Source: CAYNQN01 sp964530525
GTDB lineage: Bacteria; Actinomycetota; Acidimicrobiia; Acidimicrobiales; Acidimicrobilacustridaceae
Reading direction: 5' to 3'
Assembly (NCBI GenBank): GCA_964530525.1
Contig: CAZHBH010000023.1
Coordinates: 1 to 30,717 of the forward strand
Length of the DNA: 30,717 nt
The notes beneath the pieces are model-generated. The model made no database searches. It was not told the DNA's origin and was given only the letters and a program-made list of their open reading frames with translations. Of this stretch, positions 7,257 to 15,600 are shown in pieces; positions within the stretch are counted from its first letter, which is position 1; each line of letters begins with the position of its first letter. The translations under genes and the position numbers were made by a program.

Positions 7257-8675
7257 TCAGGGCGCCGAGCGGGCGAGGACCTCGTCGAGCAGTCCGGGTG
7301 ACGCCTTCACGGCAGCACGCGTCGCCCCGCTCAGCATCGCTGGCCTCATCCTCGGTCTCGCAGAGGCCAGGGCCTCGGAGCCCAGACCACGGCGAGCCGC
7401 TGCGACCGAGCGTTCGACGCCCACCACCCCCGCCGAAGAGACCGTCAGCTCGGCGACGTCGTTGGCCAACAAGGTGTCGGAAGCCGCGGCCTCGCTGAAC
7501 CCGAAGTCGATGAGCCAGGCCCTTCCGTCCTCGTCGCGAAAGAGGTTGGCGAGCCGCAGGTCGCGGTGGGCGATGCGGTTGCGACGCAGGATGGCGAGCT
7601 GCTGCCACGTCTGGTCCAAGAGTTCGTCGGTCAGCTCCTCTGCCGGGATGCGGTCGAGAGATCTGCCCGCGATGGCGTCGTATGCCAGCACGTAGGCCGC
7701 CGGCTCAGCGGACGTGAAGGCGACGAGGCGTGGTGTGCGCACGCCCGCCTCCCGTGCCGCCATCGCCACGAAGGCCTCGTGCTCCACGGCGCGCTTGAGG
7801 CTCGAGAAGCGGCGCTCGTCACCCAGGTCGCGGGGCTGGATCCGCCGGTAGGCACGGAAGAGGAGATCGGCGCTGCGCTCGTTGGCCCCCAGGGCCTTCA
7901 CGAACAGGCGCTCGCCCGTGACCGCCTCGGCGAAGTACGGGGTGGAACCACGCGCGTCCACGTCGGCCTGGGCGAGCCGTCGCAACGGGACCCCGACAGC
8001 GGCCAACCCGGCGGCCACCGCCTCGATCCTGGGACGGTGCGACGGTGCGCCGAACGCCACCGTCACCACCGCTCCCGCCACCCAACCCACCAGGGAAGCC
8101 AGCACAGCATCGAACGAGATGGGCGCGCTCACGAACGTGATCAGGGCCGTCGCCACCACGACGGCCCACAGCTGGCGGCGCCTCTTCCTGCCCAGCCAGG
8201 GCGACACCGTGGCTGCGATGGCGACCATCCCGGCCAGGATCGCTGTGGAGGCAGCGTCGCCACGACCCACCAGCGCTGCCGGAGGTGCTCCCGTGACCGC
8301 ATCCGCCTCGTCGTCGGCAAGTCCCACGAGGGCTACCGCGACCGCCCCGGCGGCGACGGCCGCGACGAGCGCCGAGAGGAGCAGCGCCCGGTGGCGACCT
8401 CGGACGACCGCCACGACGCCTGCTCCCAGCACCAACAGGCCTCCCACCAGGGCGAGCAGACCGATCAGCGTCCAGAAGAGGTCGGGTAGCGCCGAGAGAC
8501 CCGACAGCAGGTCGGAGAAGAACAAGGTGATGGCGTCGTCGAAGAAGAACCCGACGATCGTCGCGATCGCGAGGGCCAGCACCGCGACCACGAGCCTGAG
8601 CACGTCGGCCGGGGCACCCCGAACCCTCGAGGGCGCGGGCCCGGCCACCAGCTCCACATCTACGACCTCGGTCAC
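7257..8675 (-). CDS. Membrane-anchored kinase-like protein (N-terminal part of an LPG-synthase-type fusion)
   Basis: 472 residues. The N-terminal 210 residues hold about six hydrophobic helices (about 27-47, 66-91, 97-119, 141-160, 168-185, 188-210). A cytoplasmic protein-kinase-like domain follows: FVKALG (Lys260), EHEAFV (Glu300), AHRDLRLANLF (His370-Asp372, Asn377) and IDFGFSE (Asp390). All main catalytic residues are present, so it is likely active. The nearest remembered relatives are longer actinobacterial proteins in which this kinase module precedes a lysylphosphatidylglycerol-synthase/flippase membrane domain. Here the protein stops shortly after the kinase and that C-terminal domain is absent. 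GTG 8675 is the start. The substrate is unknown; a lipid-linked sugar or lipid is plausible. Confidence 0.75.
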   Translation of the reverse strand: MTEVVDVELVAGPAPSRVRGAPADVLRLVVAVLALAIATIVGFFFDDAITLFFSDLLSGLSALPDLFWTLIGLLALVGGLLVLGAGVVAVVRGRHRALLLSALVAAVAAGAVAVALVGLADDEADAVTGAPPAALVGRGDAASTAILAGMVAIAATVSPWLGRKRRRQLWAVVVATALITFVSAPISFDAVLASLVGWVAGAVVTVAFGAPSHRPRIEAVAAGLAAVGVPLRRLAQADVDARGSTPYFAEAVTGERLFVKALGANERSADLLFRAYRRIQPRDLGDERRFSSLKRAVEHEAFVAMAAREAGVRTPRLVAFTSAEPAAYVLAYDAIAGRSLDRIPAEELTDELLDQTWQQLAILRRNRIAHRDLRLANLFRDEDGRAWLIDFGFSEAAASDTLLANDVAELTVSSAGVVGVERSVAAARRGLGSEALASARPRMRPAMLSGATRAAVKASPGLLDEVLARSAP

Positions 8676-8828
8676 CGGACCCGCCGAACTGGACGGGCGC
8701 CCGGGGTTCTGGACCGATGCGAGCCGGTGGGGATGACCTCGGAGCCAGACACGACGCCGGAGCGTAGTCCCGCCACCTCCAGAGGCGACCCGAGGCGGCT
8801 CAACCTCCTGGGCTGTTCGACCAGACCG

Positions 8829-9611
8829 CTACGGGGAGGCCAGGTCGAGCTCTTTGGCGAGGTTCTTCGAGAGCTGCGAGGCGACCACCGACGGCAGCAG
8901 GCGCTGCAGCCTGTACAGGAGCTTCGCCCTGCCCGGCAGCACCATCGCCCGGTCCTCGCGCACCGCCTTGACCATGAGGTCGGCCAGTTGCGCCGGGGTG
9001 ATGGCCGGGGCCGTAGCCAGCAGGTAGCGCCGAGTAGACATGCCCGCGGTCGCCGAGGGCGTGTCGAGCATGGGCGTCTCCACCGCGGCGGGGCAGACGA
9101 CGGTCACCCCCACACCCCTGCGAGCCGCCTCGGGACGCAGGCTCGCAGCGAGCCCGACCACCCCGTGCTTGGCGGTGGCGTAGGGCACCAGCAGCGGCGA
9201 GCCCACCAGCCCGGCGAGCGACGCCATGAGCACGAGCGACCCTGAGCCCGCCGCCGACATGACCGGGTAGGCCGCCCGTACCGTGTTGATCGTTCCGTGG
9301 AGGGTCACGTCGAGGGCCTGGTCCCAGTCGGAGTCGGCGAGGTCGCCGACCAGTCCGGGCCTGCCTCCGCCCCCGGCGTTGGCTATCACCACGTCGAGCC
9401 TGCCGTGATCAGCCACGACCTTGCCCACGGCGGCTCTCGTCGCCTCCGCGTCGGTCACGTCGAGGTCGATGTCGGCACCCTTGCCGGGCAGGTCGGATCC
9501 CACGACGACCGATCCCTGCCTTGCGAAGGCGTCGCCGAGCGCCGATCCGATGCCCCCCGCCGCCCCCGTGATGAGCACGACGGCGCCGTCCAGTTCCCTT
9601 GTCGAGCCCAT
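8829..9611 (-). CDS. Short-chain dehydrogenase/reductase
   Basis: 260-residue classical SDR. The Rossmann cofactor motif TGAAGGIG is at residues 15-22, Asp63-type acidic residues follow in LDVTDAE, NAG is at 78-80, and the catalytic set is Ser131, Tyr144 and Lys148 (YATAK). An acidic residue after the second strand (GSDLPG, Asp40) favours NAD(H) over NADP(H). The C-terminal stretch LLYRLQRLLPSVVASQLSKNL resembles the amphipathic tail of SDRs acting on lipids or steroids; the substrate cannot be told from sequence. ATG 9611 has AGCAGGA upstream. It lies 51 bases downstream of the giant surface-protein gene on the same strand and may be read through from it. Confidence 0.9.
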   Translation of the reverse strand: MGSTRELDGAVVLITGAAGGIGSALGDAFARQGSVVVGSDLPGKGADIDLDVTDAEATRAAVGKVVADHGRLDVVIANAGGGGRPGLVGDLADSDWDQALDVTLHGTINTVRAAYPVMSAAGSGSLVLMASLAGLVGSPLLVPYATAKHGVVGLAASLRPEAARRGVGVTVVCPAAVETPMLDTPSATAGMSTRRYLLATAPAITPAQLADLMVKAVREDRAMVLPGRAKLLYRLQRLLPSVVASQLSKNLAKELDLASP

Positions 9612-9662
9612 TTGCAGTCCTGCTTCCTCGATCGGCAGTTCAGCGCGACGGTAGTAGCCGCC

Positions 9663-12600
9663 TCACCAACTGCTCCGATAGGTGTGGCCACCGAACTTCT
9701 TGATGCGCACGTAGATGGAGCAGCCGTCGTCCTTGCCGGTGTTCAGGCTGCACTCGAGGCTCCCGGAGCCTCCTGACACCGAGACCTTCCCCTTGATCGT
9801 CAGCGCGGCGCTCTCGGGCTTGTCGACCTTCATCGAGTAGTCGATGTCCACCTGGAACTTGGGATGGCGGCGATACCGGTGGCCGAAGAACTTCCACGAG
9901 GTCTTGCGCTCGAAACTGAACCCGACGCCACCCTCGATCTTGCGCTTGGCACCGTCGTAGTCGAGGTCGAACCGGTACGCCTTGCCGCCCTTCATGTAGT
10001 CGAACTCGATGTGGAGGACCTTCAGGACTCCGCAGTCGAGCTCGATGTCGCCGTCGAAGACGTAGTGCTTGCCGCCCATCGACATGTCGCCGTCGGTCCC
10101 CGCGGCGAACGATGCGCACGCCCCGGCACCGAACGGGACGTCCAGCACCTGGTAGTAGTTGAACTCGTCGACGTCGAAGCTGCCCCCCGCCAGCTTCCAG
10201 TCGGTCACCGATACCGCTCCCTCCATGTGGAGCGCGTCCGCGTCGGCCGAGAGCTCGAAGTCGCCGTAGAACTCGCCCATGGGCAGCGAGAAGTCGCCTA
10301 TCAGGCCCACGTAGGAGCTGTCGGCGGAGATGTCCACCAGCAACTGCATGGTGTGGTACTCGGTCCCGGCGATCACCAGGTCGTGGACTGCCATGTCCGT
10401 GTAGAACGTGGGGAGATCGTCGTCGTCGCGGCCGATCTCCAGGTCGAGGTGGATGGTCGAGTCGCCCAGCTCGGTGTCGAAGCCGAGGCTCGAGCCCGGC
10501 GCGACCACGTACTCACCCACCTCGCATCCCCGCGGAGCGAAGCCCAGCACGAACTTCGAGGTGGAGAACACGCCGCCTTCGATCTCGAGGCGGGTGTCGG
10601 TCCCCGTTCCGTCGAACCCGAAGGCCATGCACGGCTCGGCCCGGCTCACGTTGAGCGTCATGTCGGCTTTGAGCCAGTCGGTGCCCACCAGCACACCCGG
10701 CATCTGCGTCGGGTCGAAGTAGAGCGTTCCCCCCACACCCAGGCCGGGGGAGCCGTTCACGAAGGTGATCTGAGCGGTGAGCGACCAGAGGTGAGCGCCC
10801 TTGATGCCGAACGCGTCGTCCCAGAGGTAGGCGTAGCCGTGCTCGGGGTGCGGCAGCGGGGTGTTGACGCCGTCGGGATCACCTAGCGGCTCCTGCCCGA
10901 TGGTCACGCTGTCGACGTCGAGCCCCACCCCTACGTCGTCCACCAGCACCTGGGTGCGCAGGGCCGTCTGACCCGCGTGCGTCACCTGCACGGTGACCGC
11001 GACCTTCTTCCACTCCGGCCCGGCCGTGAAGTCGGCGGTGGCGACGTCGTCCGTGCCCGAGCCGGTGGCGGCCAGTCGGAGCTCTCCAGCGACCTGGCCC
11101 CCATCGGCGGAACGGACGTAGGCGCTCACCGTCTGGCTGGTCCCGTCGGCCACGCTCCCGGGGGTATCGAGCTGGATCCCGCCCTCAGAACCGCTCTGGC
11201 GCGAGATCGTCACGTAACCGTTGCCCGACTCGGCGCGCTCCCCGCTGTTCACCTGGGTCTGCGTGACCTGTGCCCCTTCGGGTGCGTAGGTGGTCCAGGT
11301 CTCCTCCTGCACCTTCACGTCATCGACGTAGAGCTCGACGCCGGGGGTGTTCACGGTGAGAGCTGCACTCATCGACGAGTGGGAGCCGCTGACGGGGAGG
11401 CGCAGGCTCACCTGCTGCCACGAGTCGCCCGCCACGAAGCCGGCGCTCGCCTCGGCACCACTGCCGCCCTGCGCCGTCAGCTGGAACTGACCCTGCACAG
11501 CGGCCCCCGACGGCGAGCGCACCCAGGCGCTGGCGGAGTAGGTCGCGCCAGCGCTCGGGGCGTGGTCGATGCCGTGGGAGATCCCGCTACCCGCCGGACC
11601 CTCGGTGCGCAGCACCATGAGCCCGTAGCTGTCGTGGGCCCTCTCGGGATCCTCGTAGACCACAGCAGACACCGAACCCCCTGGGACGACGTCGACAGCC
11701 CACGGGTCGTCCTGGACGATGACGTCCTGGGTGACCGTGATCTGGTCCACGTCGAGCTCCCCGGCCTGCGTCAGCTCCACGGCTGCCTTCAGGGACGAGT
11801 TCGACCTGGTCGCCTCCAGCGTCAGCTCCACGTGCTGCCACTCGCCGGTTGCGGTGAAGGGCAGCGAGGCGGCCTCGTCCGCCGATCCGATGGCGGCCAG
11901 CTCCAAGCGTCCCCCCAACGTGGCCCCGGAAGCCGACCGCACGTATGCCTGCACCGTGTACGAGCCGCCTGGGCGGACATCGGCCGGGCTGACGCCCATC
12001 ACCCCACCCCCGGCGCCGGAGCTGCGGATGCGCATGTAGCCGGGTCCTCGGGCGGCGGAGCCGTCGGTCATCACGGCCTCGTCGACGGCCACGCCGGAAG
12101 GCGCGTAGGGCAGCCATGTCGGGACCGACCGCAACGTCACGTCGTCCACCAGCAGCGCGCTCCCAAGGGTCGACACGTTGACGGTCACGCGCAGCGCACT
12201 GGGGTCCCCCTGCTCCGTCGGGAGCGTCACGTAGACCGGCTGCCACTCGCCGGTGGCCGTGAACGGCGAGCTGAGCGAACCGGCGTCGCCGTTCCCGTTC
12301 AGCTGGATCGAGCCGCTCACCGGCGACCCGTCAGCCGAGCGAACCCAGGCCATGGCGGTGTAGATCGGCCCGTCGTCGGGCCCCAGCTCGATCCGGCTCG
12401 ACACCTTCCCGGGTGCACCGTCGGCCTGCACCTCCAGGTAGGCGCTGCCCGTGTGCGCCTGCGCCGCGTCGGACCACACGGTCGCCTTGACGACGCCGCC
12501 CGACTCCGAGTCGGCCTCCCAGGGGTTGCGCTGGGTCAAGCCCTCGAGCTCCAGCGAGACGTCGTCGACGTCGATCGCCGATCCCGCCGTTTGGTTCTGC

Positions 12601-15600
12601 AGCAGGACGGCCACGTTGGTCGCGGGCTCGGTCAGGGTGAGCGTGGTCGTCACCTGCTGCCACGCGCCGGTCGCCGTGAACGGCGCAGAGGACGACTCCG
12701 ACCCGGTGGTCACCTGGAACGACCCCGTCGCAGAGCCCCCCGGCGCCCGCACCCATGCGCTGGCCAGGTACGTGTTGCCCGCGGTGGGAACGACGTTCGT
12801 CCAGAACGACGCGCTCTGGGTCCCACCGGACGGGTTCTGGGTGCGGAGGTATCCAGATCCCGAGTGCGCCGTGGAGGGATCGTCCAGCACCCGGGGCCAG
12901 GGTCCGACCCTGCTCCCCCTGTAGACGAAGAAGTTGTCGACACGGTGGCCGGCCGACGACCCGTAGCTGGTGTCGACCTGGCCGAACACGCCGCTCCGGT
13001 TGCCCGAGGGCATCGACACGGTGTCGCTGTAGAGGACCTCCTCCGTGTCGAGCCGCGTGACGGTGGCCGTGACGTCGGAGCCCGACGCCGTGAGCCGCAC
13101 CCGGTGCCACGCGTCGGGCGCCAGCACCGGTACCTCGCCGTCGTCGATCAGGTGGCTCTTGTCCCCACTGTCGATCCTGTAGAACCCGCCGTTGTCGTCC
13201 TCGGTCTGGACGCGGAACAGGTAACCGGTCTCGCTGGAGCCCGAGGTGGTGAGCCAGTAGCCGATGTCGAGCATCTCGCGGCTGCCCGATTCGGGGAAGT
13301 ACACGTCGTAGGAGATGTCGAAGTCTCCGGACACGTCTCCGTAGGAGCCCTTGTCGAACCGCCACCAGCCCTGGTCGCCGTCGGATCGCAGCGAGGACGC
13401 CGGGTTGCCGTAGTCGGACACCAGGGCGACCTCCGACCCCGAGCGCGTGATGGGCGGCATCGAGTCGAAGGTGGACCCCGTGGCCACCCACGCCACCGTC
13501 GGGTCCTGGGGCACCGAGACCCCCTCACCGGACAACGTGAGGTCGTCGACGTAGACGTGCCCGAGGGCGGTGCGCATCTCCACCGCGATCCGGATCCCGG
13601 TGTGGCCCGTCTTGGTCACGGGCAACGAGACGGAGATCTCCTGCCAGGTGTCGTCGGTCGTGAGGCTGGCGGTGGCCGTCTCCTCCGTGCCTCCCAGCGC
13701 TGTGAGGCGCAGCCGCACGTTGCTGGGGTAGAACGACTTGAGCTGGGCGGTTGCCGTGTACGTGGCGCCCACCTCGGGCGCGGCCAGATCCCTGTAGACG
13801 TAGGACGACGTCGAGTTGGAGCGGTCGTTGAAGAACAGGGAGCCCGTCCCGCTGTGCACCAGCGAGCTCCCCTCCGCTTCGTTCGTCACCAAGGCGTTGA
13901 GGGCTGCCGGCGTCGTGGGGCTCGCCTTCCAGCCGAGCTCCTGGAGGGTCATGTCGTCCACGTAGAGCTCGACGTTCGCCGCGTTCATCCCACGGAAGCC
14001 CATCCGCAACCCGGTGTGGCCCGACTTGGTGATCGGCAACGTGACGCTGTAGCGGGTCCACCCGAAGTTCGACGCAGAGACCGGCACCGCCGCCACCTCG
14101 CGGGTTCCGCCCTCGGTCTCGATGACGAGCTCCCCGGAGATGGAGGCCGAGGAGCGGACGTTGACGGTGAAGGTGTAGACCTCGCCCTCCTCGGGAGCCT
14201 CGGCGCTGGTGGAGAGCATGCTCCAGTTCGACGTCGGGGAGCTCATCACCAGGTACTGGTCGCCGGTGCGGGCGAAACCCGGGTCGTAGCGGACCGCCTG
14301 GTTCGACGGCGCCCCCGAGATCACGTGGAAGTTGTCGAGTCGATGGCCGGGGGTGGCGCCGTGGTTGGTCTTGAGCTGCCCGAACACTCCCTTGCGGTTG
14401 CCAGAGGGCAACGTGTCGGTGCGGTGGTACACCTGCTCGCCCGTGTCGAGGCGCTCGATCGTGGCAGCGACCTTCGAGCCCGTGGCGGTGATGTGCACGC
14501 GGTGCCAGACCTCCCGCTTGAGCGAAGAGTTGCCATCTCCGGAGATCCGGTCGCGGTTGCCGTTGCTGATCTTGTAGAAGCCGCTCGGGTTGCTGTTGCT
14601 CTCGACACGGAACAGGTAGCCCGTGGCGTCGTTGTTCCCGTCGTCACCCGTGATCCAGAACCCCATGTCGAGCATGTCACGGCTGTTCGAATCCGCGAAG
14701 TACACGTCGTAGGAGATCTCGAAGTCTCCGGTGACATCACCGTAGGTGCCCTTGTTGAAGAGCCACCACTTGTTGTTGCCGTTCGATCGCAGCGACTTGC
14801 CAGGGTTGCCGTAGTCGGACCTCAGCTCGATGTCGGAGCTCGACGACCGCTTGATCGGTGGCATGGACTCGAAGTCGGTCCCAGTGGTCGAGCGCATCCA
14901 GGGGCGGTCCGTGTTCGGGATGTCGACCACCACAGGCGAGTCGACCAGCCCGAAGCTGAGCGCGTCGACGTAGATCCTTGCTCCGCCCTGCGACGGGTTG
15001 ACGGAGATGCTGAACGCGCTCCGGCATGGCTCGCCTGCCACCTGCAGGACCATCTTCCTCCAGGTCCCGTCGGCGGTGTAGGTCTGGGTGGTACGTGAAG
15101 CCGACTGGGTGGAGCAGCCGGGTGCCGTGCCTTCCTGGTCCACGAAAAGCATCACGGACCTGCTGGACGAGTCCGGCGTCCTCACCCACACCTCGAGCTC
15201 GTAGGTGGCTCCCTCCACGGTCGGCCAGTGGACGTCTTGGAAGAGGCCGGATCCCGTGGTGGTCGTCGATCCCGACGACTGCGTGTTGCGGACCTCCATC
15301 ACGTAGTCGCCCTCGTCCTCCGTGGGCGCGGTCTCCTCGCGCATGCTCATCGAGTAGCCGCTCGTCACCATCCAACCCGTGCTGTCGCCCGTCTCGAAGT
15401 CGCCGTTGAACACGACGTCGGTGTCCTCGAAGTCGGCGTTGGGCAGCACGTTCGCCGCCTCGCCGCCCTCGAAGTCGCCTTCGGGGAACAGCACGGAGCC
15501 CACGCCTGCCTCGAAGTCGGCGTTGGGCACCAGGTTCGGCGAGGGCTCGGCGTCCTCGAAGGAGCCGTTCGTGAGCAGGGAGGGATCGGGCTTGGTGTCG

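Noticed and set aside
10977..15098. Very long open frame on the forward strand
   Set aside because: It is antisense to the CBM and jelly-roll repeats of the giant gene. Its translation is low-complexity R/H/G/V-rich and shows no family motif; open antisense frames are expected in GC-rich coding DNA.
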